From the NCBI RefSeq assembly GCF_037975245.1, contig NC_092564.1:15193984-15257983 (forward strand): a DNA stretch of 64,000 bases, written 5' to 3'. Source of the stretch: Apostichopus japonicus (lineage: Eukaryota; Echinodermata; Holothuroidea; Aspidochirotida; Stichopodidae). The position numbers were made by a program, and so were the translations under genes. The notes below the pieces were generated by a model. That model saw only the letters and a program-made list of their open reading frames with translations. It had not been told where the DNA came from and made no database searches. This document shows, piece by piece, positions 24,601 through 35,300 of the stretch; within the stretch, counting starts at the first letter, position 1, and every line of letters starts with the position of its first letter.

Positions 24601-26572
24601 CTTTTATCAATAGATAGAAATGCACCCATTACATGCCTTGTTGTAAAATATATATATATATTTTTTATAAATGGGAATAACATAGATCTACAAATAATAT
24701 TTTGATCTGGCAACAAGCTTGTGTATGACAACATTAGGACAGATGAGCAAATTAATGGGTTTTTGTGTGTGTGCATGCGTGTGTGTTTTTGTGTAATGAT
24801 TATCTGAAATGAGGATGTTTCTTAAGGAACACACTGTATTATTACAAGTCTGGACCTTGCAGCACACTTAATCCTAAGCCAACATTCAAGTGTTTACCTT
24901 CAGCCAGTATCAGGTTATTAAAGAGAACAAGAACTTATTTGAAAATATGTTAGCGATAAAATATGTCAAGAGTTAAAATACTAATATAGTTTCTTGATTT
25001 TTGTAACAAAAGTTTATACCATGTGTTGGCTTCAGAGAGTCTGAACTTTAGCTTCAAGATCTTTTTTGAACAAAGTAACGAAAAGCACCATTTTTTTGTT
25101 ACATGTATCTGTTGCATTGTCCGTCACTGGCCTTTCAGTTCATCCTTTAACAGACATAAGACTGCATTATTCAAATAAAGAAAGTAATTTACTTCAAAGC
25201 AGTTACAGTTAGTACTTCAAGTTTGGCATATGCAAGTGTTTTCTAGTATTGATCTCAAGTGAAGACTTATTCTATTCATATCTATATGACATCATAGGAA
25301 AGCTTTTTTATCTGCCATAATAATCCAAATATGTTTCTGCTGTGCCTCAACATAGTTAAGTGAATTGTTTAATGGAACAGAGCTGTTGACTTACAGATTT
25401 AGTATTTGTATCTTTCACATTTGTTTGTTCTTTAGGATATTGACAGTGGTGTGTTGCCACAGTGGAAGACCATGCCTGCTCCAGATGTTGCTATTGGTTA
25501 CTGGAAACTATCGGTAAGCTTCAATTTCAGATGATTTTTAGGGCAATTCCATATTTAGAGATATTTTCTTATTCACACTCTTAATTTCTCATGATGTCCC
25601 ATACTTTAGATAGTGAAGAGGGAGGGTGTACCTATAGTATACTAACTTTAATAATTTAAAGGTTTTCACATTCTCAGTGGGTAATATTTAAGAAATAGTG
25701 ACAAGTCATATTTGATACTTTGCGGACAGGACTCTTGAGTTTTTTTATGTTCTGGTTGAAAATAGTCACTATTGTTTATCTATTAACTTTGTACTTTTTT
25801 GAAATTCTATTTAAAAATGTAAATTGAGATATCTTAGACTGCAACTACACGGAATTTTCCCGTTACCATGTAAACAAGAATTTAACAACCATGAATGTCT
25901 GGTGGTGTGTACATCACATCTCAGGCTCGTTGCTAAGCTGAAATCAAGAGGGAGAAATTTCAGATTTTAAGGTTTTCCAAACTCCTGGTTGCTATGTTAT
26001 GCATGAGGGACAAGTGTGTGCAGTCACTGGAACAGAGACCAATACATATTGAAAACTCTCAATCTCTAAATTAAGAATGTGATATGATATGATGCAGGGA
26101 CAATAATACTAACTTTCAACAAGCATTTCTAACATACGATACACACATTGCTGCAACATACCAAATGAGTGTTTACTATTGTGTACAGTAGTTCATACTT
26201 CCATTCAGTTCTAAAGATTTGTCGCAAAGACACTTTTCACGGTGAAATGTAACATGTAATTCAAAACACTTCCAAATGTTTTTAGTTTCCTCATGATTGA
26301 AATGAATCTGGACGAATCATGTTAAAGGAACCCCATTAGAGATTTTAGGATCAACTAGTAAGTTTCCATTGTCAATTAAAAACCACTTACTTTTACACTA
26401 CTTCTTGTACTTATTTTTTTTTTTTTTTTAAACTTTTCATCAACAGCCCGAAGCCACAATGAGAGATATGTTTAGGGCAATACGTGCCGATGAAGCTCAT
26501 CACAGAGAAGTGAACCATAAATTGAGTAGTTTGAATCCTAATGAAGACAACCCATTTCCTCCTGGCGAGTGA
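9653..26572 (+). CDS. AOX: Mitochondrial alternative oxidase (AOX), 11 exons, 328 aa
   Basis: Di-iron ubiquinol oxidase of the inner mitochondrial membrane. It passes electrons from ubiquinol to O2 without proton pumping, bypassing complexes III and IV. Exons: 9653-9710, 10342-10376, 10983-11107, 11707-11790, 12914-12977, 13350-13441, 23131-23249, 24022-24114, 24408-24520, 25436-25513, 26447-26572. Phases join throughout (987 nt). The N-terminus ([18 protein letters not shown]) is basic and presequence-like. Conserved blocks follow: TLPHPIW, then [11 protein letters not shown] (E159), NERMHL (E198, H201), the LEEEAV block (Glu 249-251) and [12 protein letters not shown] (E303, H306). All six di-iron ligands are therefore present. 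Hydrophobic [12 protein letters not shown] in exon 9 fits the membrane-associated face. Length is normal for animal AOX. Intron 6 is 9.7 kb because of an antisense LTR retrotransposon. Confidence 0.97.
11890..12266 (-). mobile_element. 3' end of a LINE (non-LTR retrotransposon), in AOX intron 4
   Basis: On the minus strand the stretch ending at a TAA near 12178 reads [20 protein letters not shown], continuing LKTYLF. This is the typical C-terminal end of CR1/L2-like LINE reverse-transcriptase ORFs. About 270 bp of AT-rich 3' UTR follows, ending in an (AAT)n tail near 11897-11914. The copy is 5'-truncated and non-functional. Clade assignment is a guess. Confidence 0.65.
12264..12312. repeat. 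(TA)n microsatellite
   Basis: An uninterrupted TA run plus degenerate TATA-rich flank lies at the 5' break of the LINE fragment, in AOX intron 4. Confidence 0.85.
13735..13738. repeat. 4-bp target-site duplication of the LTR retrotransposon
   Basis: ATAG directly precedes the element, and ATAG directly follows it at 22914-22917. The host site is the AOX intron between exons 6 and 7. A 4- to 6-bp duplication is normal for Ty3/gypsy integrases. Confidence 0.85.
13739..14412 (-). repeat. 3' LTR of the retrotransposon (674 bp)
   Basis: The ends are TG...CA on the element strand (TGTTATGAAA ... AATATTACA). The full length matches 22240-22913 with no difference seen. The 92-codon ORF it contains is present in both LTRs and is not a gene. 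Confidence 0.96.
14413..14420 (-). promoter_or_regulatory. Polypurine tract
   Basis: The element strand reads GAGGGGGA immediately before the 3' LTR, the expected site for plus-strand DNA priming. Confidence 0.85.
14421..15688 (-). other. Non-coding stretch between pol and the 3' LTR
   Basis: About 1.27 kb of AT-rich sequence inside the element. The longest ORFs are about 60 codons and show no envelope features (no signal peptide, membrane anchor or cysteine pattern). It is either 3' UTR or a decayed extra gene. Confidence 0.6.
15689..20626 (-). CDS. pol: Pol polyprotein: protease, RT, RNase H, integrase
   Basis: Numbering starts at the GTG at 20563; the frame is open up to 20626 and has no ATG near its beginning, so it is probably made as a Gag-Pol fusion. 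The frame is -1 relative to gag with about 33 nt of overlap. Domains in order: aspartic protease ([16 protein letters not shown] at 62-64); RT ([14 protein letters not shown], and the catalytic box [10 protein letters not shown], residues 525-534, with His where most RTs have Tyr); RNase H (D680, E721, D746); a roughly 200-residue Ser/Thr/Pro-rich linker; integrase zinc finger (H1088, H1095, C1125, C1128); integrase core (D1158, D1217, E1252); GPL/V-type C-terminal domain near 1396. A further tail of about 190 residues ends in TLYG. There are no internal stops. The element can only copy itself if the HHDD box is functional. Confidence 0.95.
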   Translation of the reverse strand, partial: CKQSTNTEFSLGSTYDCTHHTVTPDKVPSKGRSKRKANNIWKNSNIPSSRYTGNDRSVDIQLDTRNFVRGTLHDGKGISLLFDSGATRSIISSSTVQNSKYLSSIQPVSVDVVNLKLGNGQFIHVYSTITFQVKIQGHEFQLSALIAANLTGIDLILGSPTLKELNGSLDFTTNCFRIKQAKVFLRPVQRFVIYPGQQRYITVQGRLPLYARNADMVIRPFPLISRMCPSRMLVKMHKGRTKILLRNMGNQKFCLHPSRTVAHLDLADIITVTEDIPTDSLDFLNVMRDIEKPSLFRTNSNSKENRDEITRYNLHRYPHLTADDPLVSKSEQEIMRDNIILEQSILNASETESIYEFLDSHRDAFSLYGELSHCPNYEADITLTNDEPFYIRPYRLSDEDKVIVASELDKLVRLGILAVGHQSYTSPVFLIPKKGTKDKRVVTDFRYLNSRIKRFNHPFPLLNETIRTIGYSGAKILGVLDLKSAFFCLPLSVHAQQYTGIASFHGGKHYYYKRLPQGLNLSPAIFQSKINDILATIPNSNKFCIAHHDDIIVYSADKRSHKQHLQAIFKVLMDNGLKISPKKCSIFQNSVRYMGHLLSITPEGEACIQPLHDRCAAIRNTPKPHNVKSVRRFVGAVNYVASFFPNIQALLRPLHHLSRKRKVFKWTEEHQCAFQNIKELLCNPPILHMPQKYGRFVLYSDTSRVATGSYLTQRVNGKENIIAYYSKILPPACQRYSVTELEMMGLFINVTAFKHLLQNVEFEAYVDHSAIVELFKSKQEPATSRLRKLLFKLSEYTFQVGYKKGSELVLADYLSRAPQEFHSEIDQVAQEVSSYEDISTPPKETFNPIMTRSKARSMGVKVPDLFPNKVTKESKQDSPAKVSTNRVKRTSIPKATHSSDHVTQRPQPESQKMTTPVISTDKRETNIQRPTITMPIENRHTFSPDVLVVPNFTSVSQPTEPRLVDQNRHRVQEVIREPPPELFAQPKPVITNIDHLVTGHIPKQKELNKVMKAIQGKLIKNYDLPFDVKELQIQQQTCPFYKPIYDFLAHDIIPSNVKHARTVRSQAEDYLLCNSLLFRIFLHETNDAKMTLQLVVPETMVEQIISRYHDDLLSNHQGVMRTYLTIRQHFYLRNMFQRISNYIQACLRCQEFRKKPDKLRQYHARIPDSYRPFDRLSLDFKTMPTTATGFKHLMVVCDEITRFVVCVSLKTLDAETICEALLQRVVTTFGPPSCIISDAAASLTGKLVELLSKALGIEQKFISVSNHGSLQVERHIQTLSNFLKVNLNQFGTDWVRFVPTSAYAYNTFSSPQLGNYSPFELAFGRKPPNLTNLSFNPMAGLSQSHGEYAALLKKRFDHLSRVMLVLQKKQQDAQNVKISAKLDKGAIYSTGQLVYLYKPTSSSLTANSRKIAAEWCGPLVIHQVLDRTHYLLATLKGEILSDVFNYNRLKPCFVRASSETKNITNIQKLRNVLKTKGSSSEKVARMRNVLSSNTSNAENVNVMQDAHIEFHDEFGNILPGVTSDHIMCLMTTKPMNVASFIENRAHNEGLALPYPSMKDSILRQKKVFANAPQGDMKVQRARYKLGELQVLVTYQTPSFPSGFKSHDFWWNVGKYSNTGEIMNFLHEKGLNITGNPGRMLQTLYG
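20593..21549 (-). CDS. gag: Gag polyprotein, 318 aa
   Basis: Structural protein of the retrotransposon particle, starting at the ATG at 21547-21549. The middle section ([40 protein letters not shown]) matches the retrotransposon gag capsid family. A single CCHC zinc knuckle, [14 protein letters not shown] at residues 284-297, follows a basic RS/NRRR-rich stretch and would bind the RNA. The stop is TAG at 20593-20595. Pol continues in the -1 frame. Confidence 0.93.
   Translation of the reverse strand: MSVSEQETSTSVNVMQKHRPTDFLPSQFQGDVIDADLAEAHYLGFEDYLEVHKLPSRTTREAVAEEFNEICRIFKRTLKGQARLWIENKIFSTIADLRKQFLARFSPGTSSYAKSQAFHALSYTPGDTAQAHLAKISKAAAQLSYGEDQIRDKLISTLPLQCRSAVLMSASPKATIADLVMKVQCYFDLQIQSQPPASSELFMAMHEKASSVQTPTISASSEIHELCTKIQELENKFDQSRRSESQDNPKDMRQRYSSRDSRGPRTGQNNNRRRLPYFNPSVTCHYCQNRGHFAQYCQIRLSHEMEANVNRVPTQNFH
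22222..22239 (-). promoter_or_regulatory. tRNA primer-binding site
   Basis: The element strand reads TGGTGGAGATCGG directly after the 5' LTR. TGG pairs with a tRNA 3' CCA. The first ten bases fit the 3' end of an alanine tRNA (ATCTCCACCA), but the match breaks after that, so the tRNA identity is tentative. Confidence 0.7.
22240..22913 (-). repeat. 5' LTR of the retrotransposon (674 bp)
   Basis: It pairs with 13739-14412. On the element strand it contains a TATAAAAG box (22536-22543), the likely promoter of the genomic transcript that runs leftward through gag and pol. Confidence 0.96.
22536..22543 (-). promoter_or_regulatory. TATA box of the LTR promoter
   Basis: TATAAAAG on the element strand within the 5' LTR. 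The same box is at 14035-14042 in the 3' LTR, where it could drive antisense transcription into AOX intron 6. Confidence 0.55.
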
Positions 26573-29500
26573 AATGTTATTTAAAGACAAAAAACAGAAA
26601 CAACTACTGAATTTTCTTAATATTGCCTAGGTGTGATGTTATTGGTGTCATATGCAATGGATGGTCAATTTTATGAGATGAAGAGTCTTTGTAGAACAAT
26701 TGTGTATTTCATATTTTAATGTTGAAAGCAAGGTGTGTCTTACATAACCCAACAAAACATTTGCCAGGTCATTCAAAATCTGAAAGCTTGTTTGTAATTT
26801 CAAATAAGATCCATGAAGGTTTTGGTACAAGTCTTTTAGAAATTAAAAAGGCACATTCGATTGAATGTTGTTCAATATCAATTGTCAGTGTGTATGTGTA
26901 CTGGTTGTCAGATTGTTCAAGGATAAATTTACATCTTTTAGACAAACTGCCCATTGAAGGATATAATTTTTCCTAACTAATTTTCTTTTAACTCATACCT
27001 AACGTCTTATAACTCAATAACTCAGAATAGAAAGATAAAGAAATGTAAATACTATATTTTATACATATGTTTTAATATGCCTTTTGTTTAAAAACAATGA
27101 TTGTAGTGTCTTGGGTAGCAATCACCAGTAAAATAATTTAATCTTTTTTTAACTGGATCAAGTTGAATTTGAGATGTTACATAATTCAGAATATATTTGG
27201 TGCCTCCATAACACTGTCATAATTATATGCATGAGCATTAATCTTAATTATACCAATTAAAATTGGGACCAACAGAGAATCTCTCGTGGGAAAGATTCAA
27301 GAGTACAAATCGTGTGACCAATGAAGCAGGTTCAACAAGTGCCAGTTACGCTGCATACCAAAAATTTGCCAAAATTTATTTTTTATATAGAGAGGTAAGG
27401 CGACCGAAATGAGGGCCATCAAGTGTTGAACAAACCATTTGTTTTCTTAGATTGTTATAAATTCCTCTGCGGATATGGCAATTTATAGCAAGAATTTGAA
27501 TTTAAGACCATATGGGTTTGATACTTTGCCATAAGAAGAACGCACGTGTGAGAGAAATATTTTGTTGTTATCCTGTTATTTACATCTTGTGAGTGAGATC
27601 GTAATAACCATACTGTCCTAATGCTACAATCATGTTTCATTTTGATTGGGTTGCTAATCGACAAAGAAACTTATGTATTTAGGCTATGTCAATATTAAAT
27701 GTAGTTTAAAATTAATTTAGGTACATTTTCAAGAGGCTTCCGAAACTGGAAGAAATTTCACTCGGTTTCCAATGATAAACAGTCCTGGGAGGAAGTTGAT
27801 GTCTAGTGAACATAGTTTGTTAGTCAAAGAAACTACCTCAAAACCAAATGCATGTTTCTGTTTCTTTTTATACTTTCCGTGTTACGTAGTATTTCCTGTT
27901 AAGCCTGTGTGACATAAATGGGACCATCAATCGTGTTTGTGTGTTGGGAAATACATTTACAGGCAATCATGATTATGCAACTGTCACATATATGGTGATG
28001 TTTACTACAGTACATGTGTTTATTTCTTAGTGTGGGTATAATAAAAACTGATATTTTTGAATGTCACATAAAAACTCAAGTCAATTTAGTTTGTCAACGG
28101 GCAATATATTTGTACTGCCAAAACTGAAATATCCTGATGAATAGGGATCTATGGTAACCCCACATAATGGAGATGACTTTATGGGCCTCATGCTTCTAAT
28201 TGAAAAACTTTTAATCTTCATTGTGGTTTGTATCTTTCTTTAAGAAATATTATGACAAAAGAGTACTTTTGCATTTATAACATCTACCCATTTTAAGTGT
28301 TGTCAGTGTGTGGTATGCATGGTCTTGAAATCGAATAGGTTTTGTGGCGATATCATTTTATTTTCATGCAAAATGTGTCTAAATTGATAATGTGACTTCC
28401 TGTATATTTGATAATTTCTAATGATATCTGTAGCAACATTTTCAGTGTTTACTAAAACATAACTCACTAGAAATGATTGTATACATGGGAACGGTCTTCA
28501 TATATATTTACAAAAATATTATCAGTGAATTTATTTATTTTTATTACTTTTTCTATATTTTGTAAAATCTCTGTATGATTTATCAGAATTACCAATGTTT
28601 AATGAATCAATCTTGTGAAATAACAAATTTACCAAATTAATTGCTAATATTAAATAGTACTTAATAAGCCATACACAGACATGGTGCAATACTCAAACTT
28701 CACAAATGAAATAGTACATAAAAATTGAATCCAAACTTTTTAATTGCTATGTGCATACAGCCTTGTCTTTGATATTATATTGAAAGTTGTCTAAGTAGGA
28801 AGTTGTTTAAATGACAAAACAAAATAAGCTTCTCACAATGCTTGTTCAACTTTTGTGACCTGTGAAATATAAATCATAAAGGATTTATGAATCTGAAATA
28901 TAGCTTTCTTCCATTATCATCTTGTTTAGTAAACTGAGCCGTCTGGGAGGCAAGTATCAGTCAAAAATATTGAACATCTGAAATAGTGGTGCATATTAAG
29001 AAAATGGTAAAATGGAAGGAATGTACACACGAAAAGAAATATTCAGGATGTAGTAATGGGGGCACCCTCCTTGGATCCATCCTTAATTAAGACCATTATA
29101 TGGTTTTGTGGTTACTGTAGGGAATTGGTTGTAAACAACCAGTGGTGTAAATTTTGATAGTGGTTTTGGGTTAGGTTATGACCTCTATGTGATTTTGTGA
29201 TGAATCTTGTTGTAGGAGAGGGACTTGTCACTTGGTGTATAACTTTTGTCCATTTTGGGGGGCTTGCTAATATGTCTGCAGGCAATGCTGTTAACCTTCA
29301 AATCATATGTATTGTTTTTTTCCTTTCATCTTCCATTATTCTTACTTCTTTTCCTTTATTTGGTAGTAACATCTCACTCCTAGATCATTCAGCTCAAAGA
29401 GACCACAATTTGTTTTGTATTTTTACATGTCATTACTACAATCTTGCTGAATCTGCCAGTACACCTTATTTTACATAAACTATTCTTCAAGTTGGCTGAC

Positions 29501-30016
29501 CATATATTTTCCTCATGGAGTAGATGTAGACAGTACTGTTAAATTATTCATATCAATATATATTAAATTGTTTCCATATCTTTATGGAGAAAGCTGTTTA
29601 TTAGTAATTACTTTGATAGTTATGATGTAATTGTGTGAACTTTTCAATTATTACATTTTAGGGTAGTGCATTAATGTATATTAAATGATACATATTTGGT
29701 TTTGATGATAATCATAACCTTTGTAGGTGGATGAGTGTGTGTGATGCCTTGCTTGTAAACATGATATCTTAAGAAGGAAAGCTTGGACATATCTGATATT
29801 TAGTTTGTCATTGTGACACATCAAGTAAAAAGAGGCCTGATGTTTTTCGTGGAGATCAAATGTCATTAGTCACCCGGGGTCTAATTGTGGAAACCTTGTT
29901 TTATAATCTACTTCCTTACGTTATGCCTCATTAGTATAGGAGAGGCTGTTGGCAATTGGAAACTAGCTTAGAGGCATCCATAGATATGAATCAAGAAGTC
30001 TCGACCAAATCTCCAT

Positions 30017-30062
30017 TGACGTAAGTTAACGACACAATTATGTGTGTCGTTAACTTACGTCA
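30017..30062. repeat. Perfect 20-bp inverted repeat (hairpin, 6-nt loop)
   Basis: TGACGTAAGTTAACGACACA (30017-30036) is followed by a 6-nt loop and its exact reverse complement (30043-30062). Pairing stops at the next base on both sides. It may be a compact MITE remnant, a cruciform or an RNA hairpin. Confidence 0.9.
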
Positions 30063-30255
30063 CTGCATTCATGCCTGGTGTGTAATGCAACGTACTGTTT
30101 GTACATGCTTAATGTCTTGGAATGGGCAATATCATCTTTGCTTCCATTGTTGAATTTTTCCGTTGTATTTCGCAATCGTCAATGCCAAATAATGTAGTAA
30201 TGTTGGGGAAATGACCAGGAGCCATTTACGAAAATTAACTGTCGCCTTGTTAGAT

Positions 30256-30370
30256 GTTTTAGAGGCAAACCGGACCCAGAATCTTGGGCACCAGGGGGTA
30301 AAATTTGTCAGGCACCTGCTTAATGTACAGCTTGTAGGTGTACCACATTGAGTAGTAGCCTGTTGTCTTT
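30256..30370 (-). other. Unassigned coding-looking stretch, possible terminal exon
   Basis: After an AACAG on the minus strand, a frame runs about 33 codons to TAA and reads YYSMWYTYKLYIKQVPDKFY followed by PLVPKILGPVCL. The composition is protein-like and rich in aromatic residues. Entered in phase 1 it would be compatible with EMC6 exon 4 as an alternative last exon. The polypyrimidine tract is poor. I do not recognise a family. Confidence 0.2.
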
Positions 30371-32349
30371 GGTAGAGATCAATCTGTATGCTGAACGCAA
30401 GTAAAGTTTCCATCTCGGTCATCAGCTGCCAATGTGAATATTGTTTGTCGTATCTCAGTGCTTTTTGCTGTACTACAGAGATTGAAGTATGTTGTTCATC
30501 CTGGCTAGTGGGTCATATTCATATAAGATTATTCATGTAGCAGCATTGAAACCTCACTGCAGTTTTGCTGTCTGGTTTTTTAATAAATTTTCATCCATTG
30601 TATTTGCAGATGTGCAGTTCTTGGCAACTAGTGCTCCAATAAATTTTATAGTTATATGGGAAGCATTGTGTTGGATTGTTCTCTTGATTTTCAGTTAATG
30701 TTTAAATCAGTGCATATTTTTGTACTGACCTTAACATTTCTTACGCACAAATTTCCTTTTACTTTGGACACAAAAGCCAACACATAAACCTGGTCTGTAG
30801 TACCAGCATTTTGTGTGTGTTTGTGTATCTGAAAAGATCAAATTCTACACCAAATTCTGTTATTGTGGAATTAGTATTCAACAGTTAATATTAAACATAA
30901 GCCACTCTCAGCACCAGTTAGTTTCTAAGAGATAGACTAAAAGTCCAGTTTAACATCCAACGAAAGACCAGAGAGACAAAGATAATCATTGTAAGACATA
31001 AAATTTATGTAAAATCCATCAATTATTATCATATATAACAAAAGACTGGTTATACAGTCAAACCTTGCCTGGCCTGAAACAATACATTATGATCATTAAA
31101 CCAATCTTCACCACCATCCACTCTACCCTACCCCCCCCCCCCCACCCTCTCCCATATCAATAACATGACCCTTCACCTATGGACATGCTTCACCACCTCA
31201 TATATTATGAGGGTCAAAATGATTAAGACATGCATTTTAAAGACTACTTGAACCAATACATGAATGTTAAATGTTATATAGATCGATACATACATGATAA
31301 ATATGTTACATAACATGTCTGAGTAATAGTGAGTGCTTAATCCCAAAAATGAATTATTGAGATACTGCAACATACCTTACCAGATTCTAAGCACCAGATA
31401 AAAACACAGGTTACGACTTCCCCCATATACATTCCATGTCTAGGGTTTCCTGACTTTCATCCTTTACAACTTTCAAATTTATATGTGGTACACCATTTCA
31501 CCTTTTTCCCCAATAGGATCTGTGAAACACAGTGTCATAGCCCCATATTTTATTCTAATTTTCATGTGTTTTATTCCAACTAGGCAAATTTTAAACATGA
31601 TCCACTATTATATATTCAGGTGTTTGTCATAGTATAACTTCTCGGACAACATTCATCTACATCAACAGAAACATTTCTAGCAAGTAAATATCACACCTAT
31701 CGAGTCTGAAAGAGCCCATGGTTTGCCAATGGTTGAATGCCCAGATTTAGGCAATGGACATTTCCCACCAAAGCTATCATTACTCTGTGTATGAGGTTGT
31801 TGCTCCAAGAGTCACTGTTGTTGTTCAAGGTGAAAGGAAGAAGCTGTGACCCAGGGCGGACAACCAAACACACATTCAATTATGCATCACCACTGCACAG
31901 TTCCCTTTAGAAAACACACACATCATTCAAACATATGGACTTGATTAAAATATATGTACTTGACTATTTTTGTACCTTGCTTTTTGTTTCTTGTTTTGAG
32001 ATCCTCTCATAGGTGGTTCTATAGTGAGTTGTCACATGTTCATTACTCACAGTATATGTCTGTTCATGTAATTTGCATAAATTGAGTATATACAAGAAAC
32101 CAGCAAATTATTGACAGATTTGATCAAATTTCATCAAACTATATAATATGATAACTTCCACAGCACCTTTGGGAGATGTTTGCTTATTGCAGACAAATCG
32201 AACTGCATTTGGAGGTAACCTAGATCACACGTGTAAATGTGCTGGTCTTTATCGCACACCTCAAGTCGAGCGCGGTTGTCATCCTATCCTGTCATTCTCT
32301 CATCTGTGGGGTGCCGATGATTCCTTCCACCAGTTACGTTACCTTCTCG

Positions 32350-35300
32350 TCAGTAAACATGAACCATGCCGTATAAAAATCTGTCATTGAATACTGTTAG
32401 GGAAAGAAATGACCATATTAAATTGATAGCTATTAGTAGTCATGTAGTCTACAACAGGGGGGAATTGCATCTTGAAATTTTGGATATCCCAAAGAAACTG
32501 TTAATTTTACCAAATTTACCAAAAAATTAGATTGCAAGCATTCAAAATAAGACACCTATCTACATATCCTTTTCAATTGAAAGGTAATGAGCAAGTAACT
32601 AATGATTCCTATAGATTCTCATCCATATATTTCAGATAAGTATTGAACTTTTTCCACATTTGACTAATTCCTGCATTGAGATAAAACCTCACAAGACAAG
32701 CTAAAGAAATCATTAAAATGGGATTTTAGAGTGCAAAAATGGTGTCATTATTCTATCAAAATCAATTGAATAAGCAGTATTAAATACAGGGCTTATATTA
32801 CGTATGGATAGCATGCTGATTCTTTTGACTGTCGATTTTCAGACAAATTTACCATATGGTGAAGTTCTTAATGTCATCTGGCAGAAAATTGCCAGTGCCA
32901 AATTTTTTTGTGGGGTGGGGGAAGGAGGTGGGGGGTGGGGGGGTTAGCTACTTGCAAACCGAAAAATCCACTGGCAATACTCCAATAAATACCTCAAATT
33001 TAGAGGCCTGTGTCTGTATTGCACAAACAAACCTGCAAGGCCAAGTACACAGGTATAGGCAAACTTTCATTATAGTCACCAAAAAATATGTGAAAAGAGT
33101 AAAATTGGTCACAGTTATTTGTCAAGAAAAGGATACGTCCAAAACAGGATGTATGTCTGAAAAGGAAACAGTTAAGGAAAAGAAAACAAATATGAAGTTG
33201 ACATGAAGATAAAGATGAAAGTTCTATCAAACCAGTAATAACTTTGTTGATGTCAGCTGCATTATTATACCAATAATTGGTTTGCATTATTTGTTAACAA
33301 ATCAAATAAATCTCTAAATGTAACAAACAATGGTACTGGGATGAAGTTCAATTAACTGCTGACGATATTACCTATATTAAAAATACCATTACAAATCATA
33401 AGTTGCATTAAATTACAAAGTTGGGGATGTATCCTAAAATGATTACTGTAGGCACAATTATATCACTGATGTGTGATGGTATACATCAACAGGACATTGG
33501 AGTAAGTAATGGAGTAAGGCAGTACATTAATACAATTCTTGCCCCCTCCCCCCTCAAGTCCACCCCTATATTGCCTTTCGTTGTCCATGGAAGGTACTCT
33601 TTCTACAGGATTTCTCCCACTGCATCTCCTCCCCTAAGAACATTACCTACGAAAAAATATGGAAACACAATTAATCTGTCTGCAGAAATGCAGTTAATTT
33701 AATTATCTTCAGATTTATTTTTCCAGTGTTTTCTATAACAAATTCGTTCTTATACTACTTTGCTGCTTCATGTAAAAGGATACAAATAAACCTCCAAACA
33801 GTCCCATGGTAAAGATTGGTCTGCAAGTTTTAAAATACTGATTCACATGTCTTCCTGCTTTGAAAAGCAGCATCGTCTGGAAAAAGAAATAAATGAACTT
33901 CATCAAAGTTGGGAAAGGGCTTATAACACAACACTTATTGTCATTAATCCACGGTTGGAGATTATGAATAACAACTCACCTGTACCAAACGTCCAGTAGC
34001 GACTCAAACTTGCATACTATCTATTTATGTCTAAAGGGTCAATTATGATACCACCACCTTGTAGCAAGCAAATAATTCATTCAAGACTTTTAAGCATAAT
34101 CTGTCACTACAACAAGTTCTTTACAGCATCTTATGACACATGCCATTTGATACCTTCAAGTCTATTAACTATGATGACTGAACAGATTGGAAGGGACATA
34201 AAATGTTTTAAGAAATCCTGTAAGAAAGTTATTGTACAATATCCAGTTGGAATACTTGCATGTACATTCATACCTTTTTTGATATAATTGAGCTTTGTGA
34301 AGTTACAGTAAAACAACAATGTTCAATGTATTTCTTACGGACAAAAAGAACGCTGTCACAAAGTAAAATACAAATCCATAGAGACCAGTCAAACCAAGAA
34401 TCCCAGCGGCTGCCCCGGACACAGCAGACATGAATGTCCGACTATAGCAAACAGACAGAAGAAAAAGAAATTTGTCATGAATCCTTCAGACCAATACAGT
34501 AATTCTGGGATATCTCCATGCAATTTCAGTAACATTATTGTTTTTTAGATATCAATGTTACAGTATTTGGTCCTGAAATGTCTTCATGATAAAGTATTGT
34601 GTACAAGTGGAATACAGTGAGATAAGTTGGCTTAGTATGCCCCCATCCCTCCCCCCCCCCCCACCCAAAAAACCCAAAAACAATGTCTCACATTGAACTT
34701 TATATGTGTCTAAGTATTGAAATGGTGCCAAGCCAACATAGACTCACAAATTCAAGAATTCACAGGATGATTGTTAGCGAGAACTAAAAATATTAATTTA
34801 ATTGTTTTTCAGTTACCTAGAAATAATTTATGCTCAACAAGATATTCCATATATATGTTTCTTTTTTGTTTTGGCAACAATGTGAGTACCATTGTAGTGC
34901 TTTGAGTATGCACAACAATCCAATAAATATCTTACAGTTGCAACTAACCTGTAATTTATTATTGACATGTTTCCTCTCATGGCAAGGTCATTGAATATTA
35001 CAGTCTCTGTAGAAAGAATCAAATACACATTCTTTCATTAACTAGTGAAAGTGTCAAGAACATCCATGAAAACGTATGAACAAAATATCCCAGAATTTAA
35101 CTTATTACTAGGTGTCTTAATGATTGGTAACTTAGGCAAATATCGTTGATACTATGCATGCAACAACATTTATAAGTGTTTAATCAAGAATACTGTAAAA
35201 CTTTTTTTTGCTACTCTGCATTTTTGTGAGTTTGACCAAAACAATAGCTAGAAGAAAGGTTATACAAAATCATACAACTCTATCTGCGGTAGAACTAGAA

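Larger units (their letters stand above)
26573..32349. other. Intergenic region between convergent AOX and EMC6
   Basis: AT-rich, and contains the 3' UTRs of both genes. A canonical AATAAA on the plus strand at 28040-28045 is a candidate AOX poly(A) signal. AATAAA on the minus strand near 31549-31554 is a candidate for EMC6. A perfect hairpin lies at 30017-30062 and an unassigned coding-looking stretch at 30256-30370. No other gene is recognisable. Confidence 0.5.

Noticed and set aside
32148..32390. 80-codon plus-strand ORF
   Set aside because: It overlaps the EMC6 last exon on the opposite strand, whose FLYGMVHVY end is diagnostic.
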